From contig JAGVKD010000021.1 in NCBI GenBank assembly GCA_020050795.1, positions 97,796 through 161,795 on the forward strand: a stretch of 64,000 bases of DNA, read 5' to 3'. Below, one piece after another: positions 7,953 through 18,500 of this stretch. A program made the translations under genes and the position numbers. Numbering within the stretch: position 1 is the stretch's first letter; each line of letters opens with the position of its first letter. Source of the DNA: Candidatus Babeliales bacterium (GTDB lineage: Bacteria > Babelota > Babeliae > Babelales > Vermiphilaceae). Below the pieces are notes generated by a model that saw only the letters and a program-made list of their open reading frames with translations, did no database searches and was not told the DNA's origin.

Positions 7953-10871
7953 ATGGTGATTAAGTTCCCTAGATTGATGTATCGATTACTTTTTCTATTG
8001 ATGACAACGAATGGCGCGTTGTCTCATGAGCAGCGCAATGACATGCGCATAACAGTGCAATCGGCTGCCGATATTGTATCAGCATCTGATTTTGCATTGT
8101 TGTTTGCATCTGCTCGTAAAATAGAACAGATCACCTATGCCTCAGACATTAAATTCGATGTGGATGAGTTTTATCACTTGTTGGGCTTCCAAGCGGGTGA
8201 GCTTGTTTCGTTTTCAACACTGTGTTCGGGTGTTAATTCTTTTTTCAAAAAACAAAAATTCTCTTCTATAGATATTTCCATAACCAATTCAGCCGAAGAC
8301 ACGGCATCTCTTCATTTTGAGTTTTCTAGTTTTTGGACCTTTGCACGATTAAAGATTAGTGGCTTTCTTGTTGGTAAGGATGTTTATCGTCAGTACTACA
8401 TGATGGATACGGGAGATGTTTTTGATGAAGACAAGCATCTGGAATCAATCGAGAAAATAAAAAGAGCACTGGCGCAGGAAGGTTATTTAAATGCCCGGGT
8501 CCTGAGTTCTTCAGTGAAAGATTATGATGCAAAAAAAATTACCATTCAGTTAGAGCTGCTTCGCAATCAAAAGTATGTGATCTCGCATGAGCAGTGTCAT
8601 ATTACAGGTGATATCCCTTCTGATGAAAAAAACGAACTTTCAAAAGAAATAAACAGAGCATATTTGCGCCGTTTACATAGTGCCTATTATGGCAAAGAAA
8701 AAATAAATAAAACGGCGCAAGAAGTTAAGCTCTTTTTGGCCGATAAAGGTTTTTTGCATGTCTCTATTAATTTGGACGAAAAGGTGGATCATGCGGCGCG
8801 AGGCGTTGGCCTCACGTGGGAAATTAATGTGCATAAAAAGCGGGAGCTTGTTTTTTTTGGTAACGCATTTTTCACACGCTATCAGTTGTGCGAAAAGATT
8901 AGTGAATTTGGAAGATCTGCGTGGTTGTTGCCAGCCGGTATTTTAGCCGAAGAGATAGCCCAGGCCTATCGGCAGAACGGTTTTTGGAAAGTTGAGATAG
9001 AAACGAGAGAGGAAGAAGGGCGATCATTTTTCATAATCAAGGAAAAAGATCGTTTTTATATTGACCGTATTGAGCTAAGGAATGTTGAGCATTTCGATAC
9101 CGATCAGTTGATTCGCAAATTTTTCAAAAAAATAAAGCGACGTCGTTTTTTTGATCACGGATTATTGCAACTCTGTTTATCTGAGCTGATGAGTTTTTAT
9201 TGTGAGCATGGTTTTTTGGATGCACGGGTTCTGGGTGAAGAATGCGTGCAGGGCGATGAGGGGATCGGTTCTTTGATCATCTCTATCGAGGAAGGTTCGC
9301 AATATGTTTTGGGGAATGTGCGATTGGAAGGCATAGCGGATGTACCGACGAATCAATTATTTTTGCCCTATGTACCCAATGATGTTCCGGTTCCTTTTAA
9401 TCCTACGATCGTTGCTCAGCAGCGACAGCATTTAATGAGCCACCTTCGTAAAAAAGGATATCTCAATAGTATTCCCCGCTCTGAAGTGCTCAAAAAGGGA
9501 AACAGTGTTGATATCTCATGGCGAATTGAACATGAAGATGTGCCTGCTCAATTTGGTAAGTCTATCGTTTTAGGTACGAGTCCTATTCCATTTAGCCGTC
9601 TTCAAAAAATGCTTCTGCATCAAACAGGCAATACATGGAATCAAGCAGCATTACGCACGACATTTAATTTTTTGCGCGGGCTTAATGTATTTGAAGGAAT
9701 ACAATTAGTGCCAGATGTGTCCATTGAAAATGGCAGAAGAGATGTTCTAGTTCGCCTTCAGGAAGATGATCCAATTGAAGTACGTGTGCGTGCTGGTGCT
9801 GAGTTAGAAAATGTGCAGCGCTACCAAACTCTAGAGGGTATAACGTACCGCTTAGGAGGTAGCTTTATGGTTAAGAATCCGCTCAAGTGCGCGGATCATT
9901 TCCGATTTGATGTTGATCTAACCCGTGTGCACCGAGAAATTGTTGCGAATTATATTCTTCCATGGTCTTTGAAAATTCCTGCAAAAACGATTACGAAGAT
10001 TTATAGCATAAAGCATGAGCATCCTGCCTATCTTGGCGGTAACGGTAATATTTATACCGCACTGCAAAACGGTGGGTTGGTTAGCTTTCAGGCCGAGACA
10101 GACTGGCTTGATGTTACATGTAACGTTGGTTTTGAGTGGATGAAAACATCTATAAAAGATGATCCGATTAGTATCAAAGTATTGGCCGATGAGCTTGCAT
10201 TGGCCATCAATTTTGACCGGCGCTTATTTGGTGAATCAATCCCCTATATTTTTGGTGAACCAACATTACTCATTGATCGCCTTGATAATAAATTAGATCC
10301 AACGACAGGAACTCTGACTTTGATTTCTATGAAAGGAATGTTTCCGATCGGGGGTCCCAAGCAGAATTCTTTTTTTGTGAAGATGTTATTAGAGCAGTCT
10401 TTGTTTGTTCCATTAAAACAGGTCGTTTTGGCTATCCGGGGCCGCGTAGGGCATATTTTCCATCGAGATTTTTCGGCGATTTCTCCTATTGAGCGATTCT
10501 ATTTGGGAGGGTCACACTCATTGAGAGGTTACGATTCAGACCTTGCCCCACCTGTGAGCGTATTTGTTGATGCGCGTGGCCAACGATATTTAGTTCCCCG
10601 TGGTGGCAAAAGTATGCTGAATGTGAATCTTGAATTGCGCATTCCTTTTGCAAATAAATTTGGGTTTACTCTGTTTCAGGATGCGGGAATGTTGAGTAAA
10701 GATAACTTTGCTGACTTTTCTGCGAACAATTTATTGGCGGCAACGGGTTTTGGTCTTCGCTATAATACCCCCCTTGGACCATTGCGTTTTGATATTGGTT
10801 GGAAGTGGGGAAGGCGAATTCCGCTTGAAAGATCATTTGCTTGGTTTTTGTCTTTAGGCAACGCATTTTAG
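7953..10871 (+). CDS. Omp85-family outer-membrane assembly protein (BamA/TamA-like) with an extended POTRA region
   Basis: Outer-membrane protein of the Omp85 superfamily that inserts barrels or exports proteins. ATG 7953 begins a signal peptide (MVIKFPRLMYRLLFLLMTTNG). Residues about 35-600 are POTRA-type repeats, recognisable from recurring patterns such as YRQNGFWKVEIE, YCEHGFLDARV and LRKKGYLNS. The barrel occupies about residue 605 to the end, with the loop-6 motif GGSHSLRGY and a C-terminal Phe (SLGNAF). At 972 aa it is longer than E. coli BamA (about 800) because of the POTRA part, which has room for six or seven domains. It is the only Omp85 protein in the window, so BamA is the likelier assignment. 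The adjacent acylphosphatase-like gene is probably unrelated. Confidence 0.85.
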   Translation: MVIKFPRLMYRLLFLLMTTNGALSHEQRNDMRITVQSAADIVSASDFALLFASARKIEQITYASDIKFDVDEFYHLLGFQAGELVSFSTLCSGVNSFFKKQKFSSIDISITNSAEDTASLHFEFSSFWTFARLKISGFLVGKDVYRQYYMMDTGDVFDEDKHLESIEKIKRALAQEGYLNARVLSSSVKDYDAKKITIQLELLRNQKYVISHEQCHITGDIPSDEKNELSKEINRAYLRRLHSAYYGKEKINKTAQEVKLFLADKGFLHVSINLDEKVDHAARGVGLTWEINVHKKRELVFFGNAFFTRYQLCEKISEFGRSAWLLPAGILAEEIAQAYRQNGFWKVEIETREEEGRSFFIIKEKDRFYIDRIELRNVEHFDTDQLIRKFFKKIKRRRFFDHGLLQLCLSELMSFYCEHGFLDARVLGEECVQGDEGIGSLIISIEEGSQYVLGNVRLEGIADVPTNQLFLPYVPNDVPVPFNPTIVAQQRQHLMSHLRKKGYLNSIPRSEVLKKGNSVDISWRIEHEDVPAQFGKSIVLGTSPIPFSRLQKMLLHQTGNTWNQAALRTTFNFLRGLNVFEGIQLVPDVSIENGRRDVLVRLQEDDPIEVRVRAGAELENVQRYQTLEGITYRLGGSFMVKNPLKCADHFRFDVDLTRVHREIVANYILPWSLKIPAKTITKIYSIKHEHPAYLGGNGNIYTALQNGGLVSFQAETDWLDVTCNVGFEWMKTSIKDDPISIKVLADELALAINFDRRLFGESIPYIFGEPTLLIDRLDNKLDPTTGTLTLISMKGMFPIGGPKQNSFFVKMLLEQSLFVPLKQVVLAIRGRVGHIFHRDFSAISPIERFYLGGSHSLRGYDSDLAPPVSVFVDARGQRYLVPRGGKSMLNVNLELRIPFANKFGFTLFQDAGMLSKDNFADFSANNLLAATGFGLRYNTPLGPLRFDIGWKWGRRIPLERSFAWFLSLGNAF

Positions 10872-10932
10872 CAAAAATCTTCATTTATTCAGCTACTGTG
10901 TTATATTGACCAAGAAGTGGAGGTTTTTTCCG

Positions 10933-10957
10933 CCCCAAAACCCTTGATTTTTTGGGG
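10933..10957. promoter_or_regulatory. Perfect hairpin in the leader of the 10973 gene
   Basis: CCCCAAAA (10933-10940) and TTTTGGGG (10950-10957) form a perfect 8-bp stem with a 9-nt loop. It ends 15 nt before the start codon of the first pot-cluster gene and there is no T-run after it, so it is more likely a leader or operator element than a terminator for the Omp85 gene. Confidence 0.35.
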
Positions 10958-10972
10958 TATAAAGGATTTTAA

Positions 10973-11659
10973 ATGCACGATAATCATTCACACTCAGATC
11001 ATTTGCATAGCCATAGTCTTTTTGACGAATTAGTTTGTCATCTGCCCTATGCGGTTTTTGCGGTCGCTTTTGGCCTTGGGCTATTGAGTTTCATGTCTTT
11101 TTTGACATTTTGCTCGGAAGACCAAAGGCTTTTGTGTCGAAGTGCCCATGTCTTATTTCACAGTTTCCATTTTATGCATATTGTGTTTGCAGCAACGGGT
11201 ACGCTGATCACATTTTTGCGTTTCTCAAAAAGTACTTTTCAGGCTCTCCTGGTGGGTATCTTTTCTCCGGTAATTTTCTGTTCTCTTTCTGATAATATCT
11301 TGCCATATATTGGTGGTAGGATGCTTGGTGTCAACATGCATTTTCATATGTGTTTTTTCACTGAGCTGCATAATGTATTACCATTCCTTTTTGTCGGGAT
11401 CATAAACGGATTCATTCTTGGCAAGTATCATGCGGGCGATAAGGGTCTTTACTCCCTTTTCTCACATGCAGTACACATTCTTATCAGTTCATTGGCATCA
11501 ATTTTTTATTTGGTGTCGCATGGTTTTACCGACTGGTATACCCAAATTGGTTTTGTATTTTTATTCTTGATAGGCGCGGTTGTAGTACCGTGTACACTTT
11601 CTGATGTAGTTATTCCGATGGTCTTAGCTAGGGCTGGCGGTGGCAATGAGAAGCATTGA
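10973..11659 (+). CDS. Polytopic membrane protein with a histidine-rich N-terminus
   Basis: I do not recognise a family. The 228-aa protein opens with a His-rich stretch (MHDNHSHSDHLHSHS) followed by about six hydrophobic segments, several containing further His (HVLFHSFHFMHIV; HFHMCFFTELHN). The pattern is reminiscent of metal-handling membrane proteins, but no specific motif supports this. Its last 14 bp overlap potA, and the five genes from here to potD overlap each other, so it appears to be the first gene of the polyamine-importer operon. It might be an accessory membrane component or simply share expression. Ribosome site is AAAGG, 7 nt before the ATG. Confidence 0.6.
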   Translation: MHDNHSHSDHLHSHSLFDELVCHLPYAVFAVAFGLGLLSFMSFLTFCSEDQRLLCRSAHVLFHSFHFMHIVFAATGTLITFLRFSKSTFQALLVGIFSPVIFCSLSDNILPYIGGRMLGVNMHFHMCFFTELHNVLPFLFVGIINGFILGKYHAGDKGLYSLFSHAVHILISSLASIFYLVSHGFTDWYTQIGFVFLFLIGAVVVPCTLSDVVIPMVLARAGGGNEKH

Positions 11660-12737
11660 GCTAAAAAATATTACAAAATCGTTCGACGGCGAAACGATTC
11701 TTGAGAACATTAATCTCACTATTCCGAGCGGCAAGTTTTTTGCCATTCTCGGACCAAGTGGCAGCGGTAAGACAACGTTGCTTCGTCTGATCGCTGGTTT
11801 TGAAAAGCCAGACTCGGGCTCGGTTTTTCTGGGGACTCAGGATATTACCAACGTTCCTATTAACAAGCGGCGTGTGAACACTGTCTTTCAGAATTATGCA
11901 TTATTTCCACATATGAATGTGTTTGATAATGTGGGATATAGTTTGCGTATCCGTGGGATTGCATCGCAAATAATTGAAGAAAAAGTGATCAAAGTTTTGC
12001 AAGCGGTTCGTTTGGAAAAACAAATCTATAAATCAGTCACTCAACTTTCTGGTGGGCAGCAACAACGAGTTGCTCTTGCCCGTGCAATTATAAATGAGCC
12101 GGATGTTCTACTGCTTGATGAACCTCTTGCGGCGCTTGATTTGAAATTGCGCGAACAAATGTTGATTGAGCTTATTGATTTGCAAGCAAACTTACAGACA
12201 ACATTTGTGTATATTACCCACGATCAATTTGAAGCGCTGACCGTTGCTGATTATATGGCCATCATGAATCGTGATGGTGAAATAGAGCAGGTTGGCACCC
12301 CAAAAGAAATTTATGAGTTTCCTAAAACAACATTTGTTGCGAAATTTGTTGGAACTACCAACATTTTTGAAGGTGTTTTGCGCGAAGAGGTTGGCAGCTT
12401 TAAAATTGAGCTAAAAGATCTTGGCTCATTTGCGGTGGCCATTCCTAAAGATGCGCCGTGGATCCAGGATGGACGAGCATTGAGCATGAGCTTGCGTCCA
12501 GAAAAGATATTTATTAGCAAACAACCAATGCACAATTTTGACAATGTTATTGAGGGAACGATCGTTGCGATTGTATATCATGGACGATCGACTCAATATA
12601 ATGTGAAGTTGCCTAATGGTTTTGTGGTGCATGTCTTCGAACAGAATGAAGAACACTTTCCGCACCAGCAAATAGATTATGATGATATGGTGTATTTATA
12701 TTGGCAAAAAGAAAACGTGGTGATGCTTGAACGATGA
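11646..12737 (+). CDS. potA: Spermidine/putrescine ABC importer, ATP-binding subunit
   Basis: Cytoplasmic ATPase that drives polyamine uptake with PotB, PotC and PotD. Walker A is GPSGSGKTT (about residues 36-44). The Q-loop is FQNYALFPHM, the ABC signature LSGGQQQRVALARA (about 133-146), Walker B VLLLDEPLAALD, and the switch His lies in YITHDQ. The C-terminal 120 residues form the TOBE-type regulatory domain typical of the PotA/MalK branch. ATG 11646 is preferred over GTG 11640; both overlap the preceding gene. The stop overlaps the potB start as ATGA, a sign of translational coupling. Usual length is about 370 aa; here 363. Confidence 0.93.
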   Translation: MRSIELKNITKSFDGETILENINLTIPSGKFFAILGPSGSGKTTLLRLIAGFEKPDSGSVFLGTQDITNVPINKRRVNTVFQNYALFPHMNVFDNVGYSLRIRGIASQIIEEKVIKVLQAVRLEKQIYKSVTQLSGGQQQRVALARAIINEPDVLLLDEPLAALDLKLREQMLIELIDLQANLQTTFVYITHDQFEALTVADYMAIMNRDGEIEQVGTPKEIYEFPKTTFVAKFVGTTNIFEGVLREEVGSFKIELKDLGSFAVAIPKDAPWIQDGRALSMSLRPEKIFISKQPMHNFDNVIEGTIVAIVYHGRSTQYNVKLPNGFVVHVFEQNEEHFPHQQIDYDDMVYLYWQKENVVMLER

Positions 12738-13594
12738 AACGTATTCCACTTAATCCAGAAAAAGATGTTCCTTTCATGCTTTATTTGCCTGCTCTAACTT
12801 GGCAGGTTCTTTTTCTTTTTGTGCCACTCATGGTGGTTTTCTTTTTTAGTTTTTTTCGGGTAGGGAATGTCTTTCAGTTCTCATTAGCAAATTACAAAGC
12901 ATTATTGGACATTGCGCATTTGAGAATTATTGTTCGCTCAATGGCATTATCGCTTGGCACAATGATTTCAACATTCTTGCTCGCCTATCCAGTTGCCTAT
13001 TTTCTTGCCTTGCTAGCAAAGCGATGGAAAAATTTCGCCCTTTTTTTTGTAACACTTCCCTTTTGGTCCAATTTTCTTGTTTTGATTTATTCATGGTTTT
13101 TCTTGCTTGAAAATAATGGCATTATAAATTCTTTTTTAATTTGGGCGGGAGTTCTTCGAACCCCTCTGGATATTTCCCACAACATGATCTCGGTATTTAT
13201 TTTGATGCTCTACTGCTATTTGCCATTTATGATTATGCCTATCTTTACAAGTTTAAGCAGGATTGATCATCGCATTTTTGAAGCATCGGCAGATTTGGGT
13301 GCACGACCATGGCAGACTTTTACTCGCATTACCTTTCCATTATCGCTACCAGGTATTCGTACGGGTGCATTGCTGGTTATGGTTCCTGCATTTGGAGAGC
13401 TTGCAATTCCAGCCTTGATGGGCAAAAAATGGATGGTGAGTTCGCTTATTACCCATTATTTCTTTGTAGTGCAAGATGATGGAATTGGTTCTGCACTGAC
13501 AATCGTCAGTGGACTTGTTTTATTCCTTATGATTTTATCTATTTATTATTTGCTTGGGTTACCAATGCGTCGCAGCGCAAGGGGGAATGCATGA
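12734..13594 (+). CDS. potB: Spermidine/putrescine ABC importer, permease subunit PotB
   Basis: Inner-membrane permease with about six helices in 286 aa. The cytoplasmic coupling loop carries the EAA signature, FEASADLGARPWQTFTRITF, which contacts PotA. Start and stop codons overlap those of potA and potC (ATGA in both cases). The N-terminal helix and the PYLPF-like segment agree with the PotB side of the heterodimer; gene order A-B-C-D is the same as in the E. coli pot operon. Confidence 0.92.
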   Translation: MKRIPLNPEKDVPFMLYLPALTWQVLFLFVPLMVVFFFSFFRVGNVFQFSLANYKALLDIAHLRIIVRSMALSLGTMISTFLLAYPVAYFLALLAKRWKNFALFFVTLPFWSNFLVLIYSWFFLLENNGIINSFLIWAGVLRTPLDISHNMISVFILMLYCYLPFMIMPIFTSLSRIDHRIFEASADLGARPWQTFTRITFPLSLPGIRTGALLVMVPAFGELAIPALMGKKWMVSSLITHYFFVVQDDGIGSALTIVSGLVLFLMILSIYYLLGLPMRRSARGNA

Positions 13595-14379
13595 TAGCTT
13601 CTGGTGTTTTTGAAAAATATATTGTCCCTTTTGTTGTTACCTTAGTTTTTCTTTTTTTATATCTCCCTATTGTTTTTTTGATTATTTCTTCATTTAACAG
13701 TGGTGCCTTAAATTATGAATGGGGTTCCTTTACCACCAGTTGGTATAGGGAACTGTTTACTTCTGTTGAAGTGTGGGGAGCTGTTAAAAATTCTTTAATA
13801 GTAGCAACTACCTCAGTTTTTTTGAGCGTTTCGATGGGTTCAATGCTGGTATTTTTTTTGCCACGATATTGGCTTGATCGATTCTCTGCACTTTTTTATG
13901 CAAATTTGGCGGTTCCAGAGGTTGTTCTTTCAGTTGGCTTGCTCAGTTTTTTTTACTTTTTTTCAGTACCGCTTGGTCTTGTGACCTTGATTGTCGGACA
14001 CACGCTGCTTGGGTTAGGTTATGTTGTTCCTGTAGTTTACAATCGATTTGTTGATCTTGATTCAAGCATCATGGAAGCATCGCTTGATCTTGGTGCGACA
14101 CCATTGCAGACATTTCTGAAAGTGGTTTTACCTTTAATGATGCCAGCACTCGTTGTTTCTGGTTTACTGGTTTTTACCATCTCTTTTGATGATTTTATTT
14201 TTGCGTTTTTTTGTTCAGGCGCTTCGTCACAAACCTTGCCAATATACATATATTCAATGATTCGATCTGGAGCCACTCCCGAAATAACAGCCCTATCGGC
14301 ACTGTTGCTTGGTATGAGTAGCATATTGGTTCTTGCGTTTTTATCCTTGCAGATACGCAAAATGGGTGGGGTGCGATGA
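13591..14379 (+). CDS. potC: Spermidine/putrescine ABC importer, permease subunit PotC
   Basis: Second permease of the importer, 262 aa, with about six helices. The EAA loop is MEASLDLGATPLQTFLKVVL. The preceding SFNSG element after the first helix is typical of PotC. ATGA overlaps join it to potB and potD. It would pair with PotB in the inner membrane to form the polyamine channel. Confidence 0.92.
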   Translation: MIASGVFEKYIVPFVVTLVFLFLYLPIVFLIISSFNSGALNYEWGSFTTSWYRELFTSVEVWGAVKNSLIVATTSVFLSVSMGSMLVFFLPRYWLDRFSALFYANLAVPEVVLSVGLLSFFYFFSVPLGLVTLIVGHTLLGLGYVVPVVYNRFVDLDSSIMEASLDLGATPLQTFLKVVLPLMMPALVVSGLLVFTISFDDFIFAFFCSGASSQTLPIYIYSMIRSGATPEITALSALLLGMSSILVLAFLSLQIRKMGGVR

Positions 14380-15431
14380 CGCGAATTATAACACGATTCA
14401 TGCTTTTTCTTTGTTTTTTGGGTATAGTTGCAACTTTTCTTTATGCACCAAAATTTTTCGAACGGGTCAAAGAGAGTCGGAGTATTAGTGTCCTTGCATG
14501 GCCAAATATTTTGGATGCAGAGTATTTACAAGATTTTGAGAAAGAAACGGGGATCAAAGTTTATTTGTCCTATTTTGAATCGTATGAAGAACTTTTTGCA
14601 AAATTGTATCGTGGTGGTGGAGTTGGCTACGATCTTGTTATGGGCTCAGATTATGTAGTGCCTAAATTGATTGCACATGATCTGCTTAAGGAACTTGATC
14701 ACTCAAGGATTGCATCTTTTAATGATATTCATCCTTTTTTACTTAATCATTCGTTTGATCCGGGAAATAAGTTTGATATACCGATTGGATGGAGTGCGTA
14801 TGGTATCGGTGTGGATACGGACTACTTTGGTGGCAAGATTCCTGAAGGAGGCTGGTCACTCTTGTTTGATCGTAAGCATGGCGATTATAAAGTTGGCATG
14901 ATTGATGATGCGAGGGAAACTGTTTTGCCAGCTTCTTATTATTTATTTGGTCCATTAGATGTTCTTGAAGGCGACAAAGTAGATCAGGTAGAAGATCTTT
15001 TGGTCAAGCAACGAGAATGGGTGGCGCTCTATACTGATCAACGTTCAGACCAGTTACTCTTATCCAAAGCAGCTCCGGTGGTCTTTGCCATGAATCCTGA
15101 TTTATCTCGTGCCATCAAAGAGAACAAAAATATTGTTTTCATTATTCCTGAAGAAGGTAGCTTTGTTGTGATCGATTCCTTGGTGATTCCTAAGGCAACA
15201 ATGCGAGAGGATTTTGTATACCAGTTCATTAATTATTTGTATCGCCCCGAAGTTTTACAAAAATATGTTGATCGCTATGGATTCTTTTCTCCGATAAAAG
15301 GGGTGTCGTTTGATCGTGAACATCTAAACATTCCCATGTCTTTAGAGGAATTGTTTAAGAAGTTACATTTTTTTGATACGGTCATATCAAATGAAGTTTT
15401 AAGTCGTCTGTGGATAGCAGTTCGATCATAA
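14376..15431 (+). CDS. potD: Spermidine/putrescine-binding protein PotD
   Basis: Periplasmic binding protein that delivers polyamines to PotBC. The mature part begins SISVLAWPNILDAEYLQDFEKETG in two recognisable blocks and continues with YDLVMGSDYVVPKLI, LLKELDHSRI and IPIGWSAYGIGVD, all matching the PotD pattern. The N-terminus has one hydrophobic helix and no lipobox Cys, so the protein is either cleaved and soluble or anchored by that helix. 351 aa is the normal length. Last gene of the operon; no clear terminator follows, but the next gene has its own promoter. Confidence 0.9.
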   Translation: MTRIITRFMLFLCFLGIVATFLYAPKFFERVKESRSISVLAWPNILDAEYLQDFEKETGIKVYLSYFESYEELFAKLYRGGGVGYDLVMGSDYVVPKLIAHDLLKELDHSRIASFNDIHPFLLNHSFDPGNKFDIPIGWSAYGIGVDTDYFGGKIPEGGWSLLFDRKHGDYKVGMIDDARETVLPASYYLFGPLDVLEGDKVDQVEDLLVKQREWVALYTDQRSDQLLLSKAAPVVFAMNPDLSRAIKENKNIVFIIPEEGSFVVIDSLVIPKATMREDFVYQFINYLYRPEVLQKYVDRYGFFSPIKGVSFDREHLNIPMSLEELFKKLHFFDTVISNEVLSRLWIAVRS

Positions 15432-15497
15432 TTTTTTTTTATATTTGACTTCCGTATACAAATTGTTATTTATGTAAGGATGTCTAAATATTTTAGA

Positions 15498-15527
15498 TTG
15501 ACACCAGAGTAGTAAGCGCGGTATACG
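15498..15527 (+). promoter_or_regulatory. Likely promoter of the surface cassette
   Basis: Consensus TTGACA at 15498-15503 and TATACG at 15522-15527 are 18 bp apart. The expected transcript begins near 15534, giving a leader of about 30 nt with AAGGGTGAG ahead of the ATG at 15566. It is placed to drive the three cassette genes up to the terminator at 22975. Confidence 0.5.
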
Positions 15528-15565
15528 TTAATTTTGAAGACGTACTTATAAAAAAGGGTGAGAGT

Positions 15566-18500
15566 ATGAAAACGCGTTTTCTAAGCGTCTTGTTCAAGCG
15601 CACAATTTTTCTTTTAATAGCAATTTCTTCATTTTCATTACATGCGGCTGTCTGGATTGGAGCCAGTACTTCTGATGTAATAGACCAGGATCTTTTTATA
15701 GATGGCTCCGGCGGTGATATTCTTTTACCTCCTGGGCCGCGTCTCATTCAGGCCCTAACCACGAACGTGACCGTAACACTGGCAGCAGACCCTGTTATTG
15801 TTGGTAGCGATCTTGTTCCAGGATCACAACTTCTTATTTGTGCTCAAAATGGAAACACGGTCACCGTTATTTTGGGTGATGCTGCAGATCAAGATCTAGT
15901 CTTTCATGGTGGGGCAACCCGTCGCTTGGTTGTAACTATCGATACAGATAGTTCAGCCGGATCGGAAGTTATTTTCCGAATAGCAGGTGATCGCATACTA
16001 GAATTCACGAGCAGTGGTGCCGGCGCTGGTACCGATGTGTACGTACTCATGAATGGGCCAGCTGGAGGAATTCCAACATTGACATTCGAACGGGCAAGTA
16101 CTACAGACACGCGCAATGTAGAAATCGTGGTAGGTAACAGATCTCGCTTAGCGGGTCTTAACCTTACAGCAACAACGCTCCCTGGTGCCAACGGTGCGGC
16201 AGCTCTAGCGGGAACCCGCGAAGGTATCGTTCTATTTGAACCAGGCAATACAAGCACTGGTCGTATGGTTCTGCGAGTGCAAAATGGTGGCGCCTATGTT
16301 ATTGAAGGTACGGATCTTCCTGGTGTAATCACAAAAAATAACGTAAATGATCTCACACTCCTTACATTAGCAACCGGGCAGCCAGCAGGGCATTTGATGA
16401 CAACACGAGTTATCAACAATGTTGGGCCAGCTGCAAATGCAAGTCTTTTGGTTTTGAGTGAAAATAGCGTTCTTGGTGCTATTCAAGCTGATCCATTCTG
16501 TCAAAGCAATTTTAATTTCTTTAATCGCCGTGGTGTAGTTTTAGGGGGCCTAGGTCTTCTTGATATCACTAATAATACGTTTTTTGATTATGTTGGCCTT
16601 GCGCTCAATGCATGTCCAACAGTTACGACGCTTCCATGCTTGCCCGGTATTGATCCAACAACAGTAGTCAAAGCTCGTAATGGTTCAGCATTCTTAATCG
16701 ATGGTGACACAACTTCAACTGGGCAACATGCGCAAGTGAACTTGGCAGCACCAGCTGCGTGGTTCTTCCGTTCTGGCGTTGCAAATGATGGCACAATCAC
16801 TTCAACTGGATCGTTCCCATTTACGATTGATCCAGCATCAGAAACGCCAGGTGCAGGTAACTATGTATTGGATGTGGAAGCACCAGTACAAGTGACTGGC
16901 AGTTCACAAAATACAAAAATTGAAATTCTATCGTTGTTTGTAGAGCCGACTGGGGGCCCTGTTTTCCCAGGCGGAGCAGAAACAACATTCCCAATCCGAA
17001 CATTTGCTACGGATGCTAATGGTGATTTACGTCAATATAATGCAGCTGCATTCTTCATTAACAGCGATCTAACTTTGTTTAATACCGTGCTGGAACATAC
17101 TGATGAAAATCACGAAATATTCCAGAAAAACGATGTTTTATCTGAACCATCATATGTTGGTGGTGAAGCCTTTGTACTAAATGGCGGAGACCGTTCGTGC
17201 ATTAACTTTGTGAACAGTGTTTTCCAAATACGCACTTCAGTAGCAGTAACGGGTGTTGATCTATGTGTGCCAACATTCTTTAATGGTACAGTATGCATCA
17301 ACAACACAAGTCACTTTGTGTTCTACACTAACGGTAAACGCGTAGATAATGGAACTGGTCGTTCACTTATTTTGGGTACACTGATTGGTTCTAAAGCATG
17401 CGATGGATGCACAATTATTTCTGGTGATGCGCATCTAGATGTGCTACAGACAACATCCTGTGATACGAATGCTGCTAATGAACTACAAGTTCTTGAGTTT
17501 GATACAGCTCTTAATAGTCCACAAGTAAACAATAACATTACTACTGATATCACGGGACAAACATCAATCCAAACTGTTTATCTTGGTAATGCAAGTAACA
17601 TTTCAGTTGGAGCACAATCAAATCCATTTGCTAATCAAACAAACCCAACTATCTGTATCAATGGTAATTACTTCTCGTTTGAAACCCGTGGCGGTTTAAC
17701 GGATACACCTGAAGCAAGTAACGTGACTGGTCAGGGTGGTATCTTTGTTGATCGAAATGGTTTGTTCAAAATTAATCCTGACTTCCTTGCAAGTGTTGCT
17801 ACCATGGTGACAAAAAGCCTTAATGGTATCATCGACTTGCCAAAAGAGCAGGTTCTCTTCAGATATGCTATCGGTGTAGCTGATTGGCAGCCAAACTTCT
17901 CAGTGACTACAACGCTAATTGCAGCAGGCGAATGTATCTCTGACTATACATTGAACTGGATTGATTCGACAAAAGATTATAATGTCTTCTGTCCATACGA
18001 AGTGGGTAACGTCAACATGTGTGGATGCCCAGTGGTAACCACATCCAACGTAAGCGGTATTCCAATTATCGCGGGTGAAGTTAACCAGCTCCAAGTTCAA
18101 GGTTCACGAATTGGTGACCCAGTGCACTTGAAAGTGAATGGTGGTTGGATACGCGAACTTGTATTCATCTATGAAGGCTACTCAGCAGAAGCGCCAACAG
18201 GTGTGCTTGTTCTTGAAAATAATGGACGCGTTGGTCTTAATACTGCACATCGCAATGTTGATTCAACGTTGGCACAAGTAGTACTTGGCACAAACGGTAT
18301 TAATGTCATCGCAAATGGTGAAGGCCAAATAGATCTTAATGAAGATATTTTGGTAAATAACGTATGTGCATTCCTCAGAGGTCCGAACTTTGACAACAAT
18401 GTATTGCGTATCAATGCAGATGTGGAACGCGAATTCAGGGTCAAACCAACCGGGGTCCTCGATTTCCGTAGTTTCGAGGCAGGAGACGTTGTTGAGTTTG

